Assembly (NCBI RefSeq): GCF_000264995.1
Contig: NW_006767435.1
Coordinates: 2,760,612-2,824,611 of the forward strand
Direction: 5' to 3'
Length of the DNA stretch: 64,000 nucleotides
Origin: Punctularia strigosozonata HHB-11173 SS5
Taxonomy: Eukaryota; Basidiomycota; Agaricomycetes; Corticiales; Punctulariaceae
The notes beneath the pieces were generated by a model. The model saw nothing but the letters and a program-made list of their open reading frames with translations, did no database searches and was not told the origin of the DNA. Positions 45,837 through 57,959 of this stretch are shown piece by piece (position 1 is the stretch's first letter; every line of letters starts with the position of its first letter). A program made the position numbers and the translations under genes.

Positions 45837-46846
45837 ATGGCCGACTCTTGGAAGGACGGCATCTTGTTGAAGGTCAGTCGCCGCCGCAACCACAGTCTAC
45901 CGCCTGCGTATTGAGTCCGCGACTAGATCGTCAACGTCATCGTCTACCTGCTCTTTTTGGGCTCCAATGTTTACACCATCGCAGGGCCCTCGGCGCCCTA
46001 TTCGAACGTGAAGGAGACTTACATCACCCCTGCCCCTTGGGCCTTCCTCATCTGGTCGCTCATCCACCTCCTCCTGCTCGGGACCGTCATCTACCAGTTC
46101 TTCGCCCCCGGGAAGCAGGTCATCATCGACGGTATCAGTTGGCGCTTGCCCCTCCTCGCGGTCCTCAACGCCATCTACGTCAATCTTTGGTCCACAAACC
46201 ACTATGTCCTGGCATTCATCCTCGCCCTCTTCGTCTCGTCGACCACTACCCACATCTACTACATTGTGAAGAAGTACCACGAACCCAGCAACGTATGTCT
46301 TTACTACACGTTGATTCCTCATGTTTCTGACATGCACTGGCGCGCAGGTGGCAGATGAACTCTTCGTGCACCTGCCGTTCTCCCTCTACCACGGATGGAC
46401 CACGCTGCTCGTCGTGTTGACCGCGTTTGAGGCGTTCGGCGTCAACGCCCACACCCATGCTCCTGGCATCTGGACCAAGGTTTTCGTCTTCCTCGGCCTG
46501 TAAGCCTCACCCCTGCCCTGCAGCGTATATCGTGACGTCATCTGGCAATGCATGCTCATCTCATGCTTTCAACAGGTTCTTCCTTGAGGCTACCTCTGCC
46601 ACGTATGCTTTCTCGTCTCTCGAGGGAGATTTGCCAGCGTCCATCGCCATCGCCTGGTCGCTTTGGGCCATCTTTGCCGAGCAGCGTTCCAGCGCGTTCA
46701 TCCATTGGTCTGCCCTTGCGTTCGCCATCCTCGCACTCATCTGGGTCGTCAAAGGCGCCTTCGGAACGGGTCGCCGCTTCTTGTCCGGCCGTCGTGGCAT
46801 TGCCCTCGAGGACGCTGAGCGTGCACCTCTCGTCGGTGGCCACTAA
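45837..46846 (+). CDS. Multi-pass membrane protein, TspO/MBR-like (tentative)
   Basis: Four exons, 45837-45872, 45927-46292, 46348-46499 and 46576-46846, encode 274 aa. Several hydrophobic segments alternate with short loops: [90 protein letters not shown] and [17 protein letters not shown]. The [11 protein letters not shown] block and Trp-rich character recall TspO/MBR tryptophan-rich proteins. Such proteins are frequent in Agaricomycetes, with no assigned function. The tail ERAPLVGG is typical of these fungal members. The first exon codes for only 12 residues. Confidence 0.8.
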
Positions 46847-47622
46847 AAGCGCGCCCACCTTGACCGTGGTCGCATTTGTGAAACGGAGTCTGGTAAATAG
46901 AAAAGCGAAAGTCCCAGTTCCCAAATAATGTAACGTACCTCTTGCGCCTCATAGTCCCGTACATGTGTATCACTTCACGCACGTATGAATTGTATATTCC
47001 TCTCTTGCTATTCTCCCTTTACGTGCGTCGATCAGGAGAATAGCGCCATATCTTCGCTGGGTTGGACGCTCCCTGCCTGCCATCTCATCCGCAGCCCGTT
47101 ATCCACTGGGCGCCAAGGCATCGACCGGGACCACTTCTTCAGTCTCGGGTTGGGGTCATCTGAGCCGTGTCCGCAGGACGTCGCGACGCAGATGGCTGGT
47201 GCCCTTCCGTCATCCATCGGTGCATTCGATTCAATTGTACCATTTAAACCTGCCCCACCTCACAAAACAACAAGAAACCTACAACGACTCATCCTTCGTA
47301 GTCACATTGCCATTCTTACACCAACTATCCCTTGCGCATCGCCACGACTGTTGGTTCCTTAACCTGGCCGCTCCTGACCCAGAGTTCTTGTGCTTCCGCA
47401 TGTGAACATCATCCTCAAACAATCTTGATATGTCTACTCAACTTCCTCAAGGGCCACTGCATTGGAATCGCGTCCAAGAACCGCGTCCAATGACCGGCGC
47501 ACATGCTGCTGCCCTAGCTATATCGCGCCATCTTCACGGCCCGGGAGCGCATGTATAAGAGCAAACGCGCGCCGTCTGCAGGCAACTATACAACAGGTCC
47601 TCTCTCGTGGATCCGCAGCATA
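46847..47622. other. Intergenic
   Basis: No supported gene. TATAAGAG at 47554-47561, 69 bp before the next ATG, matches the hydrophobin TATA octamer. Confidence 0.55.
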
Positions 47623-48217
47623 ATGAAGCCCGCACTCGTCATATCGCTCCTCGCTGCCTGTCTCTCATCGTCACTTGCGAAGTCTGCTGCTCCGTCGCCG
47701 AACGCGTTGGACGTAACCGCGATCGTCACGGACTCGCACCAAAACTCGGCGCTCGAGTGCTGGCGACTCTCCGCGCCATTCGCGACCTCCTCCGCGCCCG
47801 GGACCACCGGGGCGAGCGAGCTCAACCTCGGCGGCCTCGCCAACGCGACGTACACGGTGTTCCCTGCCCGCTTCGACGGCGGCGTGCACAACGGACCCTT
47901 CGCGCAGTGCGTGCACTTCCTGACTTCTTGCGGTCCGCGCGACCCGTTCTGATATCGGGTATTCGTTCAGATACGTCATCTTCACGTCTGGCCTCGCCGT
48001 CGTCACGCTGCCGCACAACCCTGGTGAAGCGCGGGTCGCTGGAGGACCGAACGGCCTCATTGTCGTCGTCGACACCGTCGGTTCCGGCCACATCACCACT
48101 TATCCCTCGGATTCGCCGACTATCGCGTATCAAATACCCTTTCAGGACGGCATAATCCCCGCGCACAAGGTCCTCCACGCAGGGGCGTGTACCGGGAACC
48201 AGATTCAGCTGTCCTAG
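47623..48217 (+). CDS. Small secreted protein, cupin-like (tentative)
   Basis: Two exons, 47623-47906 and 47971-48217, encode 176 aa. A signal peptide (LVISLLAACLSSSLA) is followed by LNLGGLANATYTVFPARFDG, GVHNGPFAQYVIFTSGLAVV, GGPNGLIVVVDTVGSGHITT and a terminal HKVLHAGACTGNQIQLS. The HN...Q and beta-strand rhythm suggest a cupin-type barrel, common among small secreted basidiomycete proteins. One N-glycosylation site (NAT). Role outside the cell unknown. It converges on the dehydrogenase gene, with 97 bp between stop codons. Confidence 0.85.
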
Positions 48218-48314
48218 GTGCCAATGAATGCGACACGGGATTGTCTGAGTAGGATGGCGATAATGTTGGGACATTAGGCATATACTCGCCTCGAGATACA
48301 TAAGACGGTGTTCA

Positions 48315-49598
48315 CTACCGCGCATCGTTCTCCAGTAGTTTCCGTGCCCTATCAACAAAATCTCGGAGGGTCCGAACTTCGACTGTGCCATCCACGTCGC
48401 CCAGTGAACGGTCAATGCGCTCGTAAAGGCGGGCTAAACCTGCAGAGGACCAGGGGTACTAATCAATACGGACTTGACGCATGGAGATCGCGAGCAATAC
48501 CGTCATGCACGCGTCCTTCTCCACTCTCGGCTTCGCCCTGTGGAGGTGTCAGACCGTGCGCTACGAAGTCGGAGATCTCGTCCATTTCAGCGATCCATCT
48601 GTATGCCTGAAGTGAGGTTAGCATGGGGTCCAGCCCTGAACAGGGCGGTGTGAAATCGAACGGGATCGTAACTGTACCTTGGGCAGCATGCTTGGTATTC
48701 CACTCACGGCACGTTTCAGCAGTAATGGCTGACTTTGATGCAATTCATGCATAAGCGCAGTCGCTGTCGAAGGAGAGGATGCGTTCGCAGCTGCACAAGG
48801 GAAAACATGGATTAGTTGAGTCTCACGAGCATGACCGCGTAGAAGGAGGCATATACAAGACTGGCGCACCCAGTATCATAGTCGTTAACAGGCCAGTAAG
48901 GCCTTTAGTTATCCCCTTCAGTTGCAAAACTTATTGTAAATCGACGTGCCATAACAGAAGCATACCATAGTACGTACTGCGTAGCTCATCTTAAGAGCAC
49001 TCGCATCGCCAGCACGCACGTCACTACCCCTCAAGCCCACCACCTTGAGCCCCCATTCATTACCCAGCGTTTCAAACTCGTCTAGCAATTGACTGTCTTC
49101 TTGCTCTTTGCCGTTAGACAGGCCGTCCGGGTCGGCTGAGGCATAGATAGTGGGATTGTAAGATCCATCAGGTGCTGGTGGTCCGCCGATGATGCCTGCG
49201 TCGACGAAGCCGACGGTTGTTCCTCGGAACAGGGCGGCGATACGCTTTGCGGTTTCAGGATTCACGGCATTACAGTCCGCGAACACCAGGCTTGGCCCTC
49301 GCAACTGGTCCTCTGCCCTGGCGCTGCCCTTGATCCTCGAGTAGGTATCCTTGAGAGTTATCGCAAAACGCTCGGCCTCGCCTGGAGGGAGAACGCTCAT
49401 CACCCATCGGACATCTTTCTGGCTTAGTATGTCCGGAAGAGGGCGATCCACCATCCCCGCAGCCTGAGCTCGGTCCATCGTGCGGGAAGAACGGCCAGTG
49501 AGGTCGGTCAAGACGGTGCAGCCCAAAGCAGTCATACGACGAGCCATGGCAGCACCCATCGCACCAGCACCAATGATCGCGAGGGTGGGAGGTGTCAT
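48315..49598 (-). CDS. 6-phosphogluconate dehydrogenase-like NAD(P)-binding protein with DUF1932
   Basis: Five exons, 49598-48978, 48915-48870, 48790-48678, 48606-48501 and 48439-48315, encode 336 aa in phase. The N-terminal Rossmann fold begins with LAIIGAGAMGAAMARRM. FADCNAVNPETAKRIA and FVDAGIIGGPP follow the 3-hydroxyisobutyrate dehydrogenase pattern. The C-terminal DUF1932 part has GITKGLTGLLTTMI, KRAVSGIPSMLPKAYRWIAE and GLARLYERIDRSLG. Family members reduce or oxidise small hydroxy acids; the substrate is not predictable. ATG 49598 was chosen because the fold starts six residues later. Confidence 0.9.
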
Positions 49599-49999
49599 GT
49601 TGAATAGCAAGGGAGGTTATGGGCAGACAGTTGGAGTCCAGGCAACGAGCGATTTCCAGCCTCCATGATCAACGAGGTAAATCGGGAAGAAGTGGCTTAT
49701 CAGCTCGTCACGCGTGAAGCAATGCAGGATCAGACCACTTCCATATATGAACAATATTGCCAGATTACCGAGGTAGTACTTATAAGTCGTGAAGATTAGA
49801 TATGTAAGCATGCATGGGTAGAATGTCAACGTCGGAAAATAAGTACAGCCGATGAAACAGTTGTCAAGGAATCCGCACCCAGTGAACATGTACAAAGATA
49901 CAGGAGGCGCAGCGTAATATATGCACAGGATAGACGATGATTGGAAGTCCAAGGTTCAGGGAATTAGGATGGTATCGGTATAGTAGACTTTTTGGTTTT
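49599..49999. other. AT-rich spacer with a hydrophobic ORF
   Basis: 400 bp between two minus-strand genes. A 111-codon minus ORF (49952-49617) encodes Tyr/Phe/Leu-rich sequence such as YPCMLTYLIFTTYKYYLGNL, unlike its neighbours in base composition. Probably not a gene. Confidence 0.4.
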
Positions 50000-52900
50000 C
50001 TATCGTCGCTTTCCGGGGTTTGATTTGCGCGATTCAAAGGGAGGAACGGCACCCAGCCCATGGACGGGTATGTATTGGGGATCAACTTGGTCGCATTTCA
50101 GATGCAAGAGGAGATTGTGTACGAAGGTCTGCTCGAACCTGCGTCATGGGTGAGAGACTGTGTGTGTCAAGAAGAATAATGAAACGTACGCGGCGTTCGT
50201 GAAGGCAACCGATATGCTATTCGAGTTGCATCGCAAGATGTTCGGGGCCATCACCAAAGCCAAATTCTGGCTAGTCATCTTCGTGACCGTCTGTACCTTT
50301 TCTTCAAGAAAGAGTTGCAGGAAGCTGACGACGAAGATCACCACGCGGCGATTGATGGTAGGTAAGCGTTCAACGGCCTGAACGCACGCCAGGGGATCGT
50401 TCGCATGTTCTATGCAGTCATTGTACATTTCATCAGGAACAAGCGGATCCAGGAGCTCGCGGAGCCAAAGCTTGAAGAGTGAGGCAAGCACATGTGGATC
50501 ATCAACACCATCTAATGTGTAGTAGCCTCGGTCAAGGCGTAGCTTCAGGTCGGATACGAGGTCACCATCACCAGGGACGCGAAAAATTCCTTCCGACTTC
50601 GTACCGCCCAAGGCGAGGATACCATCAGCGAGGAATGGTAGGATGATGGGCACTTGCGCCTGAGGGTAGTTCCGCTCTTGAAGGCGGAAGACAGCATCCA
50701 GGGACTCTCCAAATGTGGAAGGGTTGAATGCGGCATCCTGAAGCATATGTCAGTACCGCCGCTGGTTGCATACATAACGAGATCGTGCGCACCGAAGCGG
50801 TTTCAATTTCGATCAAGGTGGGCGGCTTCCCTCTGGGACCCTTCTTGGATATCACGACAAGTCGTTTTAAGCAGTACTTCGCCATGACATCAACGCGGCC
50901 CTCGGTCTGTCCCGTTCGCTGGCCGATGAATGATTGAAGGTACGGCTCAAAGTCCTTGGAGGGAGGGAATGTCACGAGCAACACGCATAAGAGTTGCCAC
51001 CCTTTGAAAACGCTCGTGCTATACGCGCGAAGTTCAGCAACACTTAACACCGAGCAGAATACACGTACGCATTTGGATTACCAGTCAACTGTTTCATGAG
51101 CTGGCAGTAGATCTCGTCCCTGAGTTCACCATGCCTCAGGCCTTCACCTAGAAGCCATCGTTCCTCTTCTAGGAGTACCGCGTCTGGTTTTGAAGAGGGC
51201 GAATGATGAGAGGAAGACGACGTGGCGGAAGGTTCAGACTGCTGGGAGACAGTCCGAGATCCAATTGGTCGTTCGCGCTCACGGTCTCCCATTATCCGCT
51301 GGATGACCTTGAAGATTTTCACAACGTCCTTATGCAAAGCACGATTGACCGTGAGCAACGGGGCGGAAAGGGGTACCTTCTGCCACGTCATGAGTTGCTC
51401 CATCGGCACCTGGCGCCTGAATATGAACCCAGTGCGATGCTTCGAGAAGTATTGCTTGGCGAAGTCGGACTCGATGAATTGCTGGATATCGAATATCAGA
51501 GCGTGCGGTAAAGGACTTTTAATAGGGTATCCCGTCAGCGAAAGCGCGAAACAGTGCTCGTATGACGAACCCGATGGAGGCGTTATCACCAATCAGTACT
51601 TTGGTACTTGCACCAGCTGCAACTGGAATTGGTTTACCTGCCAGCCGGTTCTTGACGGGGCTCATATGCATTGTCGCCTCTGGAAGACAAGCACGAAATA
51701 AGTCAGCGAGCGCTCGATCATGGTGTAATCGATAAGGCCAAGTGCAATAATGGTGCTTTCCGTCACCGGATCCTGAACGCACACTGACTTGTGCGTCCGG
51801 GAAACAACCCGACGAGCGCCTTAACGGATTCAATACGCCGCGACGATTTGGCCTCATTCTCATCGTCGAGAGCACAGCCGCATCCAGCCAGTGCATCCCC
51901 AGCAACAAATAAATGCTTGCGCATAATAGCACAGTTCTCGTTCCGATTTTCACGGACTTACCAACATCGAGCACCGGCATGCCGATCTCTTTCCCAAGTA
52001 TGCCACTCTTGATTCCGGCGGTACTCACGCCAGGGGTAGGCGGTACAGGCCTTCGCGGCGAAGGGGAAGGCGGAGGCTTAGGCAGCTGAGGTGGATGTTG
52101 ATCGCGCGTCCATCGGGGAACGCCGAATGAGCGCCTTGGCTGAGGGCTTCCCTGTGCGGCCGACTTGTCTTTCGCGCGTTCCTTGCTGCTTGCGCGCTTC
52201 CAGCGGGAGCCGTGGCCGCTATCGCTGGATGCTCTACCATTGGAGGATATTGAGATGGGGAGAGGCGGAACGGGTGGGGCCGTAATGTATTCCACGGCGG
52301 CACCTAAAGATTGAGCATGAGCCAGCGACATGGAAGGCTGGCTCTTGCTTCGATGAGCCACGGGGTTATGCACGGTGTTTGCACGAGAGCGTCCAGGCGA
52401 GGATGTTCCTGACTTAGGTTTCGACTTGCTAGGTGATGAGGTAGGCGAAGGGGTGGGCGAATCAGAGGGCCGAGCGTCAGCGTGAATGTGTACGCTCTGA
52501 GGCCTTCTGTTAGCATCGGGGTCGCCAGTCCCCTGTCCTTCGGCACTGCCCGTCCCATCGTTCCCACCAGGGTGGCTACCATCTCCTCGCTGAGGGCGTT
52601 CCTCGCCATCGGTGTCGGCATGGGGTGTATCCGTGTTGTGCCCGTGGGCACTACCCTCGACGCTGGTGGCGTAAGGGGAACCCGGTATAGGCGGTAGCTG
52701 GCCAGCCCATGACGGAATCTGATGCATGGGATGGTGTTGGTCGTAAGAACGCGATCGTCGGGAGAGCTTGCCGTTGGCAGTCACAACAGTCGGGGTCGTC
52801 GTCTCAGACCAAACGCGAGGCTGAGAGTGCATGTCCATTGTATTTGTGCCTATAACGGAAGGTCCGATCATATCTGGAGAAGCAGCGCTACTCTCCGAAG

Positions 52901-53910
52901 ACATGAACGCTGATGCAGACATCGTCATCGACAGCCGTCGCCCGAGGGCCGTGTTCTGTAGAAGCATCAAGGAGGTAAGCAACAACTTGAGGCGAAGTGA
53001 TGCGATAAGAAGGGGTTCGGAGATGCAGCGGAAGAATCAAGCTTCACTAAAGAGGGAAAGAGATAGACGACAATAGCACATAGCATCAGAGCATCGCGAC
53101 AATAAGACATCGACGCGCAGCACAAGGCGCCACCATCATATTAAGGGTGGATACCGTGGTATCACAGCCCCAAGTAGTCAAAGGAAGTGCTGAAGCAGTG
53201 CTCAGAGCGACTGACACCCTAAGAGAGCGATCACGCCACACACTTAGGAGGCGCCCTCCAGACAGAGAATATATCGGATCGAAAGGGAGTAGGAAGAAAA
53301 TTACGGGGGATGCTGAACACACCTGCAGGACCGCGAGAGGTATCACGAAACCGTCAGGTCGTTCCCAAACAGTCGCGCCGGATTTGGTGTGATAGTAGTA
53401 CGGTATACCACCTCGAGATTCATCGGCTAACTCCCACCACTCGCCCTCGGCCGATGGAGGAAGACTAGACAGGCATGAGCGTTGTCATATAAACGGACCG
53501 TGATGGAGGGCGCACACGAAGTTGCCAACGGGTGGATCCCAGCTAACCTGACCAGTGCTGGGACAGGCATAGAAGGAGACACCGCTTTGGGGGTCAACCA
53601 AGGTCACCCAGAAGTTGGCACCCCATCCTGCTTCTTGAACGAGGGATGTTGTTGGACTAGTGCTTTTTCGGGGACTGCGAGTGCCCGTTGGGGTCGGAGG
53701 AGCGGTGTTTGCGGTGCCGGGTTGGAGGGTAGTCGAGTGGACAGAACTGTGGGTGTTCTTGGAGGACAAGGACGCGTCTATATTCGTCTCAAGCCGAGTT
53801 GACCGAGAGGATATAGTGGACGAGTGGCGGGACGTATCGCGGGACGGGTGTCCGAAGGTGGCGATAGAGGCGCGCCCGTGCGAAGGAGTCGACGTCGGCG
53901 TGAGCGACAT
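50000..53910 (-). CDS. Rho GTPase-activating protein, WW-WW-MyTH4-RhoGAP (ARHGAP39-like)
   Basis: Start ATG 53910 (MSLTPTSTPSHGR). The first WW domain lies in WGANFWVTLVDPQSGVSFYA...SWDPP, the second in EWWELADESRGGIPYYYHTK...WERPDG. After an intron of about 390 nt comes a ~300-residue Ser/Pro-rich linker, then MyTH4 (DFAKQYFSKHRTGFIFRR, RDEIYCQLMKQLTGNPNA) and RhoGAP (EGIFRVPGDGDLVSDLKLRL, LASLFKLWLRELLDPLVP, TSQNLALVMAPNILR). The Arg finger is in GIFRVPG. The order matches animal Vilse/ARHGAP39. It should switch off Rho or Rac at the actin cortex. The last exon ends at 50000. Splicing near 51800-51990 is not resolved. Confidence 0.9.
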
Positions 53911-54468
53911 CGCACCGGATCTGAGGCGCGCAATCCAAATCAGCGCACCAAAGCGAGCAGATCGAATGCCGGGTTCACTCACGACAGAGAGGGGCAACGG
54001 ACAGCACAGTGAACCAGCGATACACCGAAAACAAGAAACCACGGAGGAGGAAACGGCAGTGGCCAAGAGCGGTAACAAGAGCAGTCCGCTGGGAGGTTAT
54101 GTGGCCGTCGAGGCCGACATCGAGAAGGTCGAAAGTCGGCGACGGGCTGCGCCCTGTAGTGCGATCGCGCTCCAAGACAGAAATTGGCAACTCCCCGTCG
54201 GCAGGCGCGCGATTCCCACGTACTCGTATGTACGTAACCAGCGCTCGAGCGGACATCGGTGCAAGCTATACGCAAGTAGCATCCCTTCGCGGATAAGCCG
54301 ATCGCACTTCTTATGCATCTCTCTTGAGACCTTAGCAGAGAGAAGTATGTACATCAGGATCTAGCCATGCCGACCCGCGCACGATCAATTGGCCGTGTAC
54401 AACCGTAACTAAGCATGACTTGCTACATTGAGCCGTATCCTCCGTAGGGCATCGTCTAGCCACCCTAC
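53911..54468. other. Intergenic
   Basis: Between the RhoGAP start and the DUF218 gene stop. Opposed ORFs of ~95 codons are present but not supported. Confidence 0.55.
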
Positions 54469-56273
54469 CTAGGGATCCCAGGGCAGTTTTCCCTCATAGA
54501 CTCGAGTCCAGTCGTCTGTGGGACACCATTCTAGCAGTCCACGTAAGCCATCACCAGTCTCAACCGATCTATCTCCTTCTGCAACGGTACAATCAGGAAG
54601 GTGTGATTCAGCCATGGCATGCTCTCCTCACCGCGATCATCACTGGCGGTGGCGCTTGAGCTTCGTCCATCACTTGTTACCAGATACGGATGGAAACGTA
54701 TGAACGAATTCCGTGCTAGCCGTTTCGTGGAGAGCGGTGGGTGACATCCATACAGATCCGCAAGATACGGTTTATACGCATTGGTAAGCTGACCAAGGAC
54801 TCGATGAGCGAGCAGTATGTTGATTCAAGACAGTGTCGATTTACTTCGCCTTGCATCGCCTGCTCCCGTTCAGCGCCATTCTCTCCGGCATCGATATCTA
54901 CCCCTATGTATTCAAACCTGCTCTGGGAATACGTCAGTATGGTAGCATACGGCGAGTGCACCGTAAAGGACCCACAGACGGCCATCGCAGAGCTCTGCGA
55001 TGCAATTCCTCGAAACGTCGACGTTTCATCTCATATCCGACCACGGTGATCTTCTCAGGATAGTGACCTTGCGACGCTTCGTGTGAGCAGAGGGTCTGTA
55101 GATAACCTCAACGACTGGCGCACCTGTAACCTCATGGAAACGTGCGAGGCTGAACTGCAAATTTTGCAGGGAATCAAGAGCGAATGTCTCGGTAGCGACA
55201 CGGTGAAACATGGGAGGTGCCGAATCTGTATCTGACGCTGGGAATATATGTAAGCGAGGTGCGTGCGTGTGCAACGCGAACAAGATATGCTATACTCTCG
55301 GTGCGACTAGACGAATCGATACATGGGTGACTCACGGTTGTGGACGTGGAAGACATTGGACGCCAGCGCGAGTCGTAGGTAGGAGTCTGCCTCGGTCATG
55401 GGGGATGACGGTCGCGTTTGACCTCTGTCAATGATGTACGTCGGTGACGTGGCATAGGGAAGCTGCCAAGTCGCTCACCCGCTGAACATAAGCAATGAGT
55501 CGGGGTCTTTGAGTACAATATCTGCGCTAGTCTCGGTTTTTAGTACATTATCCAGCCAAGGACGCTCGTCCACTGCCAAGTGTGACTCACCCGCGTACTA
55601 TATGACTGAAGAACGCGCGTATCCTTCCCCCGCCTTGCTGATATGGTTCCAGAACCCATTCGGATTCCGACAGGCGCATCCTTGGATCTGTGCCTGGTAT
55701 CAATCATCAGTTTTGTACGAGAAAACGGGTCTGAATGGCCACACCTGTCCAAATAGCATGTCCGGGTACGATGACGAGGTGATTGATCAAGTCAGTCCAC
55801 TCCGGCCTGGCAATCGAATGGATGCGTTCGAGATACGGTTGGTCGTAAGAATCGGGAGGTGAGATAGGTACAGCAGAAGACTTGTGTGTACTACCGACGA
55901 CGTGCACATTCCCAGCTGTCTCACCTCCAATGCGGGGAGGCAGGTCGCCGGAGCCAATCCATACTCCACGCGTTCGTGCTGCTGCATTTGCGGTGGCCTC
56001 ATTATGTCGGGGCGATGCACTGGACAGCCAGTAACTTATATTCGTCAGGAGAGAGAGCGCGAGGATTGCTAACAACACAAGAGCGCCGGCATTAGTGAGA
56101 GGAGAACGAGCGAGCAGTCTACGCGTGTACGCTGGACCTCGAAGGGTAGGGCTATAAAGAGACGAAATAGGGTTGATGTGGGGAAGGGTCGAGGCTGCCA
56201 GCGTTTTGCTGGTGAGCGAACGAACTCCGGAGCGTTGGCGCTGAGGACCGGTAACAGGCTCCGGGAGCATCAC
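54469..56273 (-). CDS. DUF218-type membrane protein
   Basis: Start ATG 56273. A basic N-terminus and one membrane segment (GALVLLAILALSLLTNISYW) suggest a type II anchor. The DUF218 (YdcF/SanA-like) core is rebuilt across about eight introns: LINHLVIVPGHAIWTG, EWVLEPYQQGGGRIRAFFSH, LMFSGGQTR, TEADSYLRLAL, ATETFALDSLQNLQFSLARF, EKITVVGYEMKRRRFEELHR and YKPYLADLYGCHPPLSTKR, ending in LPWDP. Fungal homologues occur widely, without a known reaction; bacterial relatives affect envelope barrier function. Exact splice sites in the last third are less certain. Confidence 0.82.
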
Positions 56274-56527
56274 TGCTGCGCGACAGTAAGCTCGCGGTAG
56301 TTATGCCCAAGGAGAACCACGGAAGTCAAGAGTCCATGTAAGGTGGTAGCAGCAACCCTAGGTTAGGTTTACCGTGCTCGTGTTTAACCTAGATCTCGGC
56401 TGCCGCAGATTCATATCAACTATACTAAAGACTACAGTCCTGACCATTTCGATAGGAACGTTGAAACGCTATGTCCAAGAAGACTGTGGGCATCCATGAG
56501 TCGAGAGAGATGACGGCTGTCATGAAC
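56274..56527. other. Short spacer
   Basis: 254 bp between two minus-strand genes. No feature seen. Confidence 0.5.
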
Positions 56528-57959
56528 TTACTCATGAACGCCCCAAGTTGGATGGAAGCTAATGTACGATGATTAGCACGTAGAAGTATATGAGATGAGA
56601 GGGCTCACTTGTTCCACCAGAAGTATGTTGCAGTCGAGTACTGTGCCTCGTTTGACAATCCTGTCCACCAACCTGTAATAGTTAAGCCCCTGTATACACC
56701 ACCTGCACATGAAGCAAAGTTGAAACGTTGATGTTGCACTGGTGGCGTGCAAGAAATCGGAGCTATAAGTTGAGTTGGCGTTGCAAATCTCACCAGTGAC
56801 GTTTTCGAAGCCGAGAATTCCAGAGTTGTCCAAGATGAAGTCGAAGAAAGCATTGGTACTGTGGATGTTGATATTGACGTCTACACCCGCACGCGTAGAG
56901 TTCTGTCGGAATTCCGACACATGGGATGCAAGCTGCTTGTTATAGTCGTCAGCAGCTCGTGCCTAGAAGAAGGGCATTCATCAGTTGATAGCGCACGAAA
57001 ACACGAAAGTCCAATAGTTATCGAAAATGTGAACGTGGAACTGGGCGGGATAACCTGCACCAACCTGCAATGTCGCATTGTTGCCTTGTTTCAAGAGGTC
57101 AGGGGTTCTGCCCACGTTCGGCACTTCAAGAAGAAGGAAGCTAGCTGCCCCCGCATCTGCGAGACGAGTTTGGGGTCATTTCTCGCCAAAAGACGCAGGC
57201 TCCGCATTCACGAACCTCGAAGTAAAGAAAGACCTTCGAAATAAGATGCGAGAACGCGGGCATTTGTGCGGTGAACAGTCTCATTTGTCCAGTAGAACGA
57301 CTTCCCGATGTCATTGATGCCTAAGAATCAGACGTGGCTGACGGTCAGCGTTCGCGTATGCAAGCCATCATGAAGCTGTACCGAAGAATATCGTGAAGAG
57401 AGTGTTATTCTTGTTCCATTGAGCCAGAGACGAGTTGTTGGCGTAGTACTCGAGAAAGTTGTTGACCTGGTCCCGGAACGACTGCGTTGCCGACGAAGAC
57501 TGCGCTATAATGTTCTGGTCCGTCACCGCACCGCCGTAACTGATGATAAAGATGATTGAGATGCTGCTACAAGGCCGATGGAGAAATATGGATGCATTGA
57601 TGTGAAATGAATTGATGAAATGTGGTACGTGATAAAGAGAATAGATCACACTCACGCGAAGTTGAACAGATTCACATGGCTCACGTTATACGTGCTCGTT
57701 AGATACTCTATCCACATCGGGCCGCCGGCGGTGGTCTATGCATGAATGTAAGTCAATGCTTCCGACCGTGAAGAGTTCTAGATTCGCATACTTTCGAGTC
57801 CTGAGGCGGCGATAGCTTTCCATCTGTGAGTCGCGCGTACGTGTCCGTATAAGAGTCCCCAAATGAGAAAACGTTGGTCACATCGGGCCAGAAAAAGCCG
57901 CCAACAACCGTAGGAATCAATGCGGACACGAGCGAGAGAGCAGACAGGTATCGTTTCAT
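56528..57959 (-). CDS. Secreted GDSL-type acetylesterase (CE16-like)
   Basis: Start ATG 57959 (the in-frame Met at 57983 is an alternative). The signal peptide YLSALSLVSALIPTVVGG leads into VFSFGDSYTD (block I, nucleophile Ser). Spliced exons then give MWIEYLTSTYNVSHVNLFNF, YGGAVTDQNI (block II Gly), FFGINDIG (block III Asn) and NNFHPTWGVHE (block V Asp-equivalent/His). Eight exons, stop TAA at 56528. CE16 enzymes remove acetyl groups from plant cell wall oligosaccharides and are typical of wood-decay fungi. Several NxS/T sites suggest glycosylation. Confidence 0.9.

Noticed and set aside
53660-54364. 234-codon plus-strand ORF
   Set aside because: Overlaps the WW-encoding exon of the RhoGAP gene on the opposite strand and has no domain.
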